A program made the translations under genes and the position numbers. Positions 48,239-59,128 of a stretch of 64,000 nucleotides of DNA are shown piece by piece. Every line of letters begins with the position of its first letter. The first letter of the stretch is position 1. This stretch comes from Cenococcum geophilum 1.58 (lineage: Eukaryota > Ascomycota > Dothideomycetes > Gloniales > Gloniaceae): contig KV748225.1 of the NCBI GenBank assembly GCA_001692895.1, positions 682,001 through 746,000 on the forward strand, written 5' to 3'. Below the pieces are notes generated by a model that was not told where the DNA came from, searched no databases, and saw only the letters and a program-made list of their open reading frames with translations.

Positions 48239-50475
48239 TTTTAAAGAAGGATATTGGATGGCTATAGGGACTAGAACAAGCTAAATTATTTAAGGCCCTT
48301 AAGGGAGCCTTTACTTTAGCACCAGTACTAGTATACTATGACTATATAAAGAAAACAGTGGTAGAGACAAACGCATTAAATTAGGCTTCCGGCGGAGTCC
48401 TTTTCTAGTATAATAACAACGGAAAATTAAGACCGGTTGCATTCTTCTCTATAAAGCACTTCACGCCGGAATATAACTATAAGATCTATAATAAAGAACT
48501 CCTAGCTATTATTAAGGCTTTAGAGAAATGGCGTCCTAAGCTATAAGGGACTAAGGAGCTGTTTAAAATTATTACCGACTATAAGAACCTACAGACGTTT
48601 ATAACTATTAAGCAGCTAAACTAGTGCTAAGTCTAGTGGGTAGAGTTCCTTTTATAGTTTAACTTTGTAATTATATATAGACCTAGCAGTAAAGCCACGC
48701 TCCCTAATGCCCTAAGCCGGCTACTAGGAATAAGGCCCAAGGACGCTAATAATGAATGCCTCCGCCACTAAGCCTAAGTCGTTATACCGCCCTAGAAAGT
48801 TAACCCTACGATCTTAGAAGAATTACTATATAAGTCCCGTAACTCTAACGACGCGGAGTTTATAGCCGCTCTAGACCCCGAAATAGCCGAAAAGTCACTA
48901 GATGAGTTAATCTAGCTAGGATACTAGGAGAACGAACTCGCAAGAGATATGGTAGCAGCCCTACGTAATTAGAAAGCTCGCCGTTAGCTAAAGAAAATTA
49001 GGAAATTACTCTGTTGCAATAAGTTAGAATGCAGTATTATTAACGGATAGATTTACTTCCGCTAACGTCTCTTCGTCCCTAACGCCTTAGACCTTCGCCT
49101 AAAAGTTACCTATCGCTCTTATAGTAGTGGCCCCGCTAGTTACCCTAGCCGGGTTAAAACTCTTAACCTCTTAAACTGAACATACTGGTAGCTAGGAATC
49201 TCCCAGTTTACGGCTACCTTTATTAAAGACTGTGCCTTATGCTTTCGCACTAAGACCCCCTATTTTGCCCCNCCCGGTTTCCTAAAGCTACTAGAATTAC
49301 CCGCCCGCCTATAGACCGATATCTTGATTGACTATATTATAACGCTACCAGTATACTAACGCCATGGTAAGGTATATGAATATATCCTTGTTATTATAGA
49401 CCGCCTAACTAAAATGCGACACCTTGTTTTAGTAATAGGACTTTTAATAGAGGAGTTAGTTAATAGCTTTATTAATAACGTATATAAGCTCCACGGTGTA
49501 CTAAGCACAATTATCTCTAATTACGGCATATAATTTGTTAGCAACTTCTAATGACAACTAAGTAAATGCCTTAAGATAACTTTGCGACTAAGCTTAGCTT
49601 AGCACCTAGAAACGGACGGCTAAACCGAAATTATTAACGCCGCCGTAAATAAATACCTTTGTGCTTTTGTTAGCTTTATATAGGATGACTGGGTTAACTA
49701 CCTACCGCTTGCCGAATTTGCTATAAATAACTAAGTTAACGAGAGTATAGGCATCTCCCCATTTTTTATAAACTATGGCTTTAACCCTCGCCTTAGAATC
49801 GAGCCTATTAGCCCCTGCCTACTAACACTATTAGCATAAGTAAAGAAGGAGTTCTTCTGCGCAGACTCTATAGCTAACCGCTTTAAGCGGATATTAATAT
49901 AGCTTAAGGCCCTAGCCTAGATTTTATAGCAACGCTATAAAGATAATGCTAATACCTGTAGGGATAAGAGCGCGTTATTCTATGAAGGTAATATGGTTAT
50001 AGTTAGCTTAGAAAATATAAAGACAAATAAACCTAAGAAGAAATGGGATAATAAATAGGACGGCCTGTACCCTGTACTTGTAGTATACTAAGGGGTAGTT
50101 ATAATAGACCTCCCGGACTATATCTGAGTAAATAAATCCTTTTATATATCTAAGGTCCGCCTCTAGGCTGCTAAAGAGATCTCTAGCTAAGTAAATATTA
50201 ATACCGCAGAGCGCCGTAATGTATAAGAATAAGTAGTAGAGAGAGATAATAATAGCAATATAGAAGACAAATGGGAGTTTAAGAAAATCCTTAATGTATA
50301 TAACGAAGACCCCTAGGGCCTAACTTATAAGATTAAATGGAAATATTATAAGGATATAACTTAGCAGCTAGAGGAAGACCTAAAGGGTTACAAATAAGCT
50401 ATATAGCGCTTTTATAAGCAACACCCTAAGAAGCTAGGACCCCTAGACTGGGCACAAGATAAGGAAAAGTTATGC
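48239..50475 (+). pseudogene. Family B RNase H, integrase and chromodomain
   Basis: RNase [51 protein letters not shown] (about 48310-48540). The integrase zinc-binding and core region lies at about 49150-49830: DCALCFRTKTPYF, TDILIDYIITLPVY, VIIDRLTKMRHLVLV, TDG with stop, INAAVNKYLCAF, FAINN. The chromodomain at about 50270-50450 reads WEFKKILNVYNEDP, LTYKIKWKYYKDIT and LEEDLKGYK. The chromodomain marks a chromovirus. An n lies at 49272. The frame is broken by many TAG/TAA codons. Confidence 0.88.
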
Positions 50476-50790
50476 TAAGGTCGCGGCCGACCACTATATT
50501 AAAATTTGTGGTGGTTAAGATGTTATAGAACTTTGACCGGCGGTTAAAGTTATCTAATTAGCCAAATTCTCGCTAAGAAACGCCACACGGATTAATTTAG
50601 GTGGTGGTGTGGAGTTCTGCCGACCTTACTTACTAAACTAACTAATTAGGATTTTCTATGCCCGGCATGGAAAATCGCCATTAGCTTAGTTAAGGGCGGT
50701 AAGCGGAACTAATATCTTTGCGGTAGAAAATAGACAACCCCGTACACTACCTATTTTTAAGTTATCTATTTGGTTTGGGGACCAAACTAT

Positions 50791-50994
50791 CTGGGGGAGA
50801 GGAGTACTATTACGGCACTAACCTAACGCATACTGTTTTATACTGTCTCGTACTGTTCCCTACTGTTGGCTGGCCTACCACTAGCGACTTGGCGGCTGGC
50901 CCTACTATTTATATACAATACCCCCTTTCTACCTTCTTCCCCTCTTTATACCACAACGTAGTTATTTAGTCTACTTCATTGCAGCACTGTGACA
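50791..50994 (+). repeat. Family B polypurine tract and 3' LTR
   Basis: The purine run GGGGGAGAGGAG (50793-50804) precedes the LTR start TATTACGG at 50808, a decayed TGTCACGG. The LTR ends GTGACA at 50994, followed by CCTAG. Confidence 0.93.
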
Positions 50995-50999
50995 CCTAG

Positions 51000-51510
51000 G
51001 TAGCCACCTTATTTTTTACCCTTCCTTCCTTACATCCTTCCTACCTAGGGAGGCACCAGAACGGCAGCCAGCTGAGGACCGTCGCCAGAACCAGACGACC
51101 GTCGACCGTCGCCAGAGCCAGACGACCACCGTTCGAATATACAGCCAGCGAACGGCCGTAGAGAACGATTCGAATTAATACGATTATCGATCAATTAAAT
51201 AGGCGGAGCCTTCGATCGGGCCAACCTTCCCCCAATTACAGACAGGTAGGCATAGACAGTAGCACAGATAGGAGGCACAGACGGTAGGCACAGACGGTAG
51301 GTATAGACAGGTAGGTATAGACAGGTAGCACAGATAGGTAGTACAGACAGGTAGGCACACAGACAGTAGGCACAGACAGGTAGGCACAGATAGTAGCATA
51401 GACAGTAGGCATAGGCAGGTAGGCATAGGCAAGGTACAGACAGACAGACAGACAGATAGGTAGGCAGGCAGGCAGGCAGGCAGGCAAGGCAGGCAGGCAA
51501 GGCAGGCACT
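51000..51510 (+). repeat. 20-bp and 14-bp minisatellites of the short pogo-type copy
   Basis: The shared block ACCCTTCCTTCCTTACATCC (about 51018) leads into a few CGACCGTCGCCAGAACCAGA units (51065-51140), a palindrome-rich step, and GACAGGTAGGCACA / GACAGACAG / GGCAGGCAG runs (51235-51510). Confidence 0.85.
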
Positions 51511-51945
51511 AAGGCCTAGTTAGGAAATCGGTACACAGCCAGCAGATCGTTAGGGAATACCGCCAATTGATGATTTGGAGCCTTTGTAAAGGGTATCCCC
51601 CTTATCTTAATTGCTTAATAAATAGCTCTACATTTTATATAGTTATATAGGAATATAAAATATGCAAAATATAAAATGTATAAAATATGCAAAATGTGCA
51701 AAATATATAAAAATATACAAAACGTGTAAAATACACAGGCTCTGCGCGTTTGCTGCGAGTTGCTGTAAAATGCGGCAGGCTCTGTGCAGTTTGCTGCAAA
51801 GTTGCTGCAAAATATGCAGGCTCTGTGCAGTTTGCCGCAAAATGCGCAAACCGCACAAGACCATATACGACTGCCGCGACCGTACAGTTTGCCGCAAATT
51901 GCCGCAAACTGCAACAACGAGCCCGAAAAAAAATTTCCTGATGAG
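51511..51945. repeat. AT-rich tail and right terminus of the short pogo-type copy
   Basis: It contains repeats of GCAGGCTCTGTGCAGTTTGC type (51735-51840) and the terminus AAAAAAAATTTCCTGATG ending at 51943. Tail and terminus match 31741-32196 in plan. Confidence 0.8.
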
Positions 51946-54900
51946 TACCGTTTACTAAGCCTAGTTTAACCCAGATATTCTATATTAGTATTACTTTCGC
52001 GCCAATATATAGGGCTAGATTCTCTATAGTATTGCACTAATTAGGAGTAACTTTCTGTATACCTATACCAGTGTTAACTAACTTAATAGCTACCACTAGC
52101 TGTAAAAGGTCGCGAAGCTAAATAGCGTTATACTTACCTATAGCTGCGCGTATGCTATATAGCCGAATTACATTATTAAAGCCCGCAACCTTATTAGTAG
52201 ATAGGCCCTGCTTACACTTAGTTAAAAGAAGCTTCTAGGTTAAATCACTTATAGAATTACTACGTAGCTCTATAAGGGCGGTCCTAAATGCAGAGCTTTT
52301 AGCGTTATTACCGCCCTGCCGCATAACTTAATCTAGGATAGCTGTTCGGTTAATCGCCTTATAGGCTCCCTTTCTATAGCTAGCGAGCTTTAACGGCCTA
52401 GCGGGTAGATTACTATATAAGGCCGCCTAACCTATAGGGGGAAGCTAATAGAAATCGCCTACTAGCAAGATGTTTAAGCCTTTAAAGTAGTCGTTATTAC
52501 GCATAGGGTAAATCTAACGGAGGCGGTAATCAATTTAGGCTAGATATACTTGCCTAATTATAGATTTCTCGTTAAGGATAAGATAGTAAATATCCTTAAA
52601 AGCTTATTATAGAGGCGTAAGACTGGCAGTAGGTAATTTCTTAAACGGATAATTTACTGGCAACCTTAATAGATTATATATAGTTCTGCCGTTAATACTA
52701 AAGGCAGCTACCCTAGTAGGGGCAGCTCAAGCTAATGGCGACGGCTTGCTATTAGCCCTTACTATATTATAGAGCGTAGTAGAAAGGACAGCAATAAGAT
52801 ACAATTTACCAGTTCCTGCCTCTCTATTAATGTTAATCCGCAGTAGGGGGGGGCTAAGGCCCGCTTAGATCTGCCTATAGTAATTAACTACGACATTATA
52901 GATATAACGCTGACCTGGTTATAAGGAGGACGGAGTTACTATTTAGGATAGGCGGCTCTACGGTAAAGGCTATAGCCGTACTTCCTGCTAATAAGTCCTC
53001 TTATTAAGCTACGGGTATATACCCTAATACGTACTTTAGTCGTAGTTACGATTAAGCTCTCTATTACTAAGCCTATCGGGATCCTTAATTTTAACTCCGT
53101 TGGTATTTTAAACGCGGGTATATAAGGCCTTAAAGGACTAGTATAGCTCCAAGTCGTCTACAAAATCGCCCTTAAACTTATTAATATTATTAGCAGTTTT
53201 ATAACCTTCCTCTAGTTTCTAATTACAGAAGTAGTTAGGTGGGTGCTAATAAGAGTTAATATAAGCCTAATAGGAAGCCATATAATTAGGGGCCCTAAAT
53301 CCATTAGTATAAGTAGCTACTTCCTTATACTCCCTCTACGGGTGATAAAAAATAAGCTTTACACGGTAGAACTTAGGATACTGCGGATAGAAACGATTGC
53401 CGTTATATCGCGGAAAGTATAATATAACTTAAGGCCTTGCTCTTAGCCGACGCCTATAAGTAGAGTAATTAAAATAGAGTAGAAAATTGAGGAAAGTAAC
53501 GTCCTCTATCCTATCTAGGCGGCGCTTATATTTCTTATAGTCGGATAGTCCGCACCCTCTTAGTTGCCTATTATTAAGCTTATACGTAGCTCTTTAATTA
53601 TCCTCCTAGTAATAGTCTAAAGTTACTATATTCCTAGAGCCTTTATAAAGGGGAATATTAAGAAGCAAATAGTATACCTCCTACGCTAACTAATCGCGTT
53701 TAGTAATAAGCTTATTTATAAACCTAGCCACAACCAAACTGAAGGCATAAAGGCTATTGGCGTGCGGCTATACTAATTAGAGTAACTCCTAGTAGGAAGT
53801 CAACTTCTTCTCTTCCTTACTGCAATACTTGCCTATATAGTTAACTATTACTAATACGCTTATAGCGGGTGATGTATTAATATTCGCTATCCATGCTAAT
53901 ATTATAGCTGTATTATAACTATTAAGAAGCTTATTATTACGCTGTGGACAGAACGTCCAGTAATATGGATTTTAATCCTTTAATATAGCGGCCTTATTGC
54001 GGAGAGACTGTGGAAAATAGAAGCGGCACTCCTTTACTTTAGTAGAGCCTTTCTTTAATCTTAAGCAGTAAGATTCGGTGCAATTGCGGTGCCGTTAAAA
54101 TCGATTAAGGTAGGCAGTAAGAAGCTTACTAGTATTAAGCTGTTCTTTATAGCTAAGAGTAGAAGGATATCGGAGATCGGGAGGCCTAGATTGATTAGGA
54201 TTAATTATAGATATAAAAGTAGCCCAGTACTTAGTAAAAGCCGCCCTTAATTTAATAGCTGACGGATCTGGCTTTAGGGCTGTTAAACTCCATAAGAAGC
54301 TATATATATAGCCGCTACCTTATACCTACTACTTATATCAGGACTAAAAGTTAGTGTTATTAAATAGGCCTATAAGCACGTGCTTCCTAAATAGATTAAA
54401 GCGGCGATGTAGCTAGTAAGTAGTAATATGCGGATTATTATTAAGATTCTAAGAAGCAATTTAGTAGCGCTAAGCCTTATTAGTAGCCTTATATTTATTA
54501 AATAGAGGCATATAAGAGTGTAGATTATGCCAATGTAGATTAGTAGCGCTAAGTGTAAAGAATAGAGACCCGCTCTTAATATTCTTAGCATAAGCTATAA
54601 GCTTATTTCTCTTCTGCCTCCAGTAAGGTCTAGTGCCCTTAAGGTTCCGTATATACCGTACAATCTTATTTAGCAACTAGCTACCCCCATTACTATTTAT
54701 AAGATTACTAAACTTATTTAAAGATAGATTATTCTTATTTAATCGGCTGCAGAGGAAGCGGGTGGCGTTAAGGGCTTGCTCTCTTATAATCCGATTAAAC
54801 ACGTAGTAGCGAAATAAGGGGTGGCGGCTAAACTGACCGTCCTAATACTTAAGCATATACTTAGCGTACGCAGCTAGGGTAACCGTACGGCTTTGTGGCA

Positions 54901-56471
54901 TATTAAAATCGGCTTTACCATAAGGAAATAGAGTAGGAAAGGTGCTACGCATAATGAAACTAGCTAATCGCTTAGAGAGAGGTGTTTATCGTATAGTAGG
55001 AACCTTTAGGCCCGCTTATAGGTCTTATTAGTGTTAAACCTTACGACCTAAAAGCTTCAATTTATTAAGGTTAGGCACTAGATTAGGAACTAAAGTATCC
55101 AGTATATCGTTATTAAATTCGCCGTCTAGTATATTACTGCCAAGCTTAGTAGGTAGAGGATTAACAGCAGGACGTTATATAGAAGTAGTAGGGTAAGCCA
55201 TTGGGCCACTAGAATTAGACTCCAACTTATTAATATAAGGTAGCTAATCTAATATAGAGCTATTTTTGGGTAAGCTGGTAAGCCGGGTACTATATATTTT
55301 AACGTCACAATAATTAGGATAATTAACCTTTAGAAAGTAAAGCCACTATGCTATAGTAGAGCGCCTTATAGTATACCGCTTAGTAAACCGCCGACTTAGG
55401 TATTTACCACCCTCTACTGCTATAGGCCTCACGACTAGTATATCGAGTTTAGTAGGTAGCCGTGGCAGCTGCCTTTAGGTCTTTAGTGTGTTCTAGCTAA
55501 AGCAGTAGACGTGGTTAGTATAGCGATATTACTAGCCGCGTACATGTATAACTTGTAGATGAACGTATACGCGCGTAATTAGAAGCTCTTCTATCGCGGT
55601 AAGTATAGGTAGGAAGCTAGGAATAGGCCCCGGATTAAGCCCATTGCTATTACCAAATAGGGGAAGAAGGGTTAGATCCTTAAGGCTATTGGCGTCCTTA
55701 ATGCAGGCTTTGCATATATCTATATTGTCACCCTCTATAGCTAGGCCCATTTAGAACCACCGCTCTTTATAATAACTACATGTCTCTATACGTTTAGCCT
55801 ATAATATACTCCTAAACTTCTTAATTTACTCCTAATTAATAGCCGAAACGGGTAGTAGTATGGCCGTAGCCGGAGCTTACTACAAGGGAGCTTACCGTGA
55901 GGGAGCTTACCGCGAGGGAGCTTACTATAAGGAAGGTGATATTAATAGTAGGGTAGGTATTGGCGGTAAAGTAGGCATAGGAGCTAGTTCCGGTAAGGAC
56001 GTATTTAGGCTATCTAGAGTGCCTCTTCTACTGCACGGAGCTTTATCTATGGTATATAGCGGAGGAGTAGGCGAGTAAGCTTCACCCCGCTAATTAAGAA
56101 TGCGGTATTCCCGTTATATTACCCTAATTGTCTTCCGCCGTTAAGCTATTTTAGGGGTATCTTAGCTATTCTGGCCGCGAGGTAGGAAGGCGTTCTTGGT
56201 ATCATTTTTAGGTAGAGCAGTTCGCTAGCGCCTTATAGGACGATTCTTAGTAGTAAAACCTAGCTCTATAAGAGCTCTCCGCTTATTTAAATTATATTTG
56301 GAGATCTAGAAAAGTAAGTAAAAGTAGAAGTAGTATATAGGGAAGACGCGCCTTTAACTGATATAACTAACATAGCTTTAAAAGCTTTTTTAAAGGGCCG
56401 TCTTTAACAAAGTTAAGGCGGGGCTTATGGATATAGCACTTGCTGTACTTAATTACAGTAAGATCTGCCAT
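51946..56471 (-). pseudogene. Helitron Rep/helicase, N-terminal to mid-helicase part
   Basis: The minus-strand ATG at 56471 starts MADLTVIKYSKCYIHKPRLN. A Helitron N-terminal domain follows (KSGSLFFTLSATNLHWHNLH, about 54500-54620), then a Rep-like block VNYIGKYCSKEEKK (about 53800-53850). The Pif1-type helicase then shows Walker A REAGTGKLYLI (about 52800-52830), PTRVAAFSINGRTIYNLLRL, Walker B LILNEKS (Asp to Asn), ILLVGDFY with LPP (about 52450), and RQGGNNAKSSAFRTALIEL. It ends at the break NIWVKLGLVNGT. Rep nicks and ligates and the helicase unwinds during rolling-circle transposition. Dozens of stops: inactive. At 55876-55930 a GAGGGAGCTTACCGT repeat lies in the linker. Confidence 0.87.
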
Positions 56472-57065
56472 GTTTACTGTATATATAGTAGTATTAATAG
56501 AGGTTAATAAAAAGGAACGTGCTAAGATATTTTGATATTCATTACGTGAATTCTGCCGTAACTTACCGCGCGCGCTTTTTTTTCTAACTAATTAGAAGTC
56601 TACTTTCTAACCAATTAGAAGCTAGCTTGGTGGGGTTTGAATTCCAGGACCCGAAAATATAGACCACTCGTACCTTGGGTCAATAAGGCGAAAAACAAAG
56701 GAAACTATAGAAGAGTTTACATCGGGAAAATATTCGCAGGATGAGATTTAAGTAGACTTTGTGTGGCGCGTTTCGCGTAATTGATATGCAATTTAACCAA
56801 CTTGACACGTAATTGACCAACTTAACACGCAATTGACCAACTTAACATACAATTTAACTAACTTAATACGCAATTAACTAACTTAACATGCAATTTAACT
56901 AACTTAATACGCAATTAACTAACTTAATATGCAATTTAACTAACTTAATACGTAATTAACTAACTTAACAACTTTAAAAGCTAACTGTATATTCCTTGAC
57001 ATGCAATTAAGGTAAAGTTATATGCCAATTACGCAATCTTATATAATCTTACATAGTCTTATTAC
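56472..57065. repeat. Helitron upstream region with a 20-bp tandem repeat
   Basis: About 56780-56980 holds roughly nine units of GCAATTGACCAACTTAACAC type, drifting to GCAATTTAACTAACTTAATA. The Helitron 5' TC end should lie in or beyond this stretch, but I could not place it. No gene seen. Confidence 0.6.
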
Positions 57066-58260
57066 TTAGAGGCTCTGCACGAGGCTCTGCACAAGGCTCT
57101 GCACGAAGCTCTACACGAAGCTCTACACGAAGCTCTACACGAAGCTCTACACGAAGCTCTGCGTACAGAGGCTCTGCACGAGGCTCTGCGCGAAGCTCTG
57201 CGTACGGAGGCTCTGCACGAAGCTCTACGTAGAGGCTCTGCACGAGGCTCTGCGCGAGGCTCTGCGTACGGAGGCTCTGCACGAAGCTCTGCACGAAGCT
57301 CTGCACGAAGCTCTGCACGAAGCTCTGCACGAGGCTCTGCGCGAAGCTCTGCGTACGGAGGCTCTACACGAGCTCTGCACGAGGCTCTGCGCGAAGCTCT
57401 GCATACGGAGGCTCTACACGAAGCTCTACACGAAGCTCTGCATCGGTCCCCGCTATATTCCCGATAGCGTCTACACGTGTCTCTGCCTATGTAGCCGCCT
57501 TATTTTTTTACCCTTCCTTCCTTCCTTACATCCTCCCTACCTAGGGAGGCACTAGAACGGCAGCAGCAGAGGACCGTTGCTAGAACTAGATGACTATCGC
57601 TAGAACCAGACGACCGTCGCCAGAACCAGACGACCGTTACCAGAACCAGACGACCGTCGCCGTCGCCAGACGACCGTCGCCAGAACCAGACTATCGCCAG
57701 AGCCAGACAACTGTCGCCAGAACCAGACGACGTTACCAGAACCAGACGACCGTCGCCAGAGCCAGACGACCGTCGCTAGAGCCAGACGACCGTCTCCAGA
57801 GTCAGACGACTGTCGCCAAAACCAGACGACCGTCGCCAGAACCAGACGACAACGACTAGCCAGCGAACACTATAAACGATTCGATCAATTGATCGAATCA
57901 AGGTAGCACAGACAGGTAGGCACAAACAGGGATGCTGACGGGTAGGCAGATATAGATAGGTAGGCAGATACAGACAGGTAAGTAGATGCAGATAGGCAAG
58001 CAGATGCAGACAGGTAGGCAGATGCTGACGGGTAGGCAGATATAGACAGGTAGGTAGATGTAAACAGGTAGGCGATGCAGACAGGTAGGCGATGCAGACA
58101 GGTAGGCAATGTAGATAGGTAGGTAATGCAGACAGGTAGGAAATGTAGATAGGTAGGCAATGTAGACAGGTAGGCAATGCAGATAGGTAGGTAATGTAGA
58201 TAGGTAGGTAATGTAGACAGGTAGGCGATGCAGGTAGGTAGGTAAGTTAATAGGTAGATA
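57066..58260 (+). repeat. Orphan set of the three minisatellites
   Basis: A 12-bp GAAGCTCTRCAC array (57066-57440) is followed by the CGGTCCCCGCTATATTCCC block, the ACCCTTCCTTCC block, about fourteen 20-bp CCAGAACCAGACGACCGTCG units (57565-57860) and a 17- to 18-bp GACAGGTAGGCAGATGCA array (57900-58255). Neither CATCAGG terminus is nearby, so this is a fragment of the same family. Confidence 0.88.
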
Positions 58261-58579
58261 GGTAGAAGAGAACTATCGCTATTTTATATTAAATTATCTA
58301 AAATAATATTATTTATTTTACTAGCCTTATAAATAGCTTTAAAATAGCTTTTATTTATTTAAAATATGCTATTAGTATAAAAGAGGTAAATATAATTGTG
58401 GTTGCCAAATATGTAGATTGCTGGCAGGTTATGCGTAGGCTGCGCGCAGGCTGCGTGTTAAAAAAACACGACATAGGCTAGTCGGTCGAGTTGCTAAATG
58501 ACCTCAACTGCGCGCCAATTGCGTTAACCACCAACCATTGAGGCCATTGAAAGGGTACCATATTTTGCCGATGTAGATA
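58261..58579. other. No gene recognised
   Basis: AT-rich sequence, then about 150 bases of normal composition (58430-58560) without a recognised feature. Confidence 0.5.
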
Positions 58580-59128
58580 AAGAATCCTTATATAGTAAGA
58601 ATAGAAACTAGATTAGAGAGCTAGTATATTAGGTTATATAAGGGACAGAGCACTAGTATAAAGAATTACTAATAGGCTTAGGGTAGGCATGCTAAGAGCT
58701 AAGTAGCTTATTAAACTAGAAGATAAAGAGGATCTAGAAATCCCTACTAGATTTAAAAAACGATATATAAAAGGTTGTTACAATATAGTAATAAAAAGAT
58801 ACTTCCTTATGGATAAGCTGTATATACTTTAGCAGCTATACTAAAAGTAGTATAGATAGCGATATAATAATAAGTGGGAAGATTTTTATATATAGTTAGA
58901 TAAATGAGTTATCTAGAACTACCCTATTATAGAAAAAGCAATAAATTACATTAAGGGAGCCTTAATTATAATATTAAAGGATCTAGAGAAACGATTAGAG
59001 GACTAGAGAAGTAAAAAACGTATCTTAATACTCGCGAATAAAGTTATAATGTTTAGATTAACACGGTAAAGGTTTAAACTTAAAGATAAAAATAAGTTAA
59101 GAGTTAACCTAAAGCACCTAGCACACTA

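Larger units (their letters stand above)
36018..50994 (+). mobile_element. Ty3/gypsy chromovirus family B, full length with LTRs
   Basis: The two 187-bp LTRs (36018-36204 and 50808-50994) are flanked by CCTAG at 36013-36017 and 50995-50999. The span is inflated by an assembly duplication (40177-48238). With that removed the element is about 6.9 kb, the normal size for this group. All pol domains are present in order but decayed by stops. Confidence 0.92.
34638..51945. mobile_element. Minisatellite-bearing pogo-type element, transposase-less copy (interrupted by a chromovirus)
   Basis: Left end CATCAGGAATTTTTTTTTTG (34639), right end in reverse CATCAGGAAATTTTTTTTCG (51943). TA occurs one or two bases outside each terminus (34636-34637 and 51946-51947), and removing the insert restores the Helitron helicase frame. 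Inside: left TIR, a short inverted copy of TIR-type sequence (about 34775-34838) instead of a transposase, a 12-bp array, a 20-bp array, a 14-bp array, an AT-rich tail. Without the chromovirus (36018-50994) it is about 2.3 kb. It matches the long copy at 24737-32196 in order and ends but has no gene of its own. Confidence 0.78.

Noticed and set aside
57860..58177. Minus-strand Cys/Leu/Tyr-rich frames (PTCLHCLP repeats)
   Set aside because: They are translations of the GACAGGTAGGCA minisatellite.
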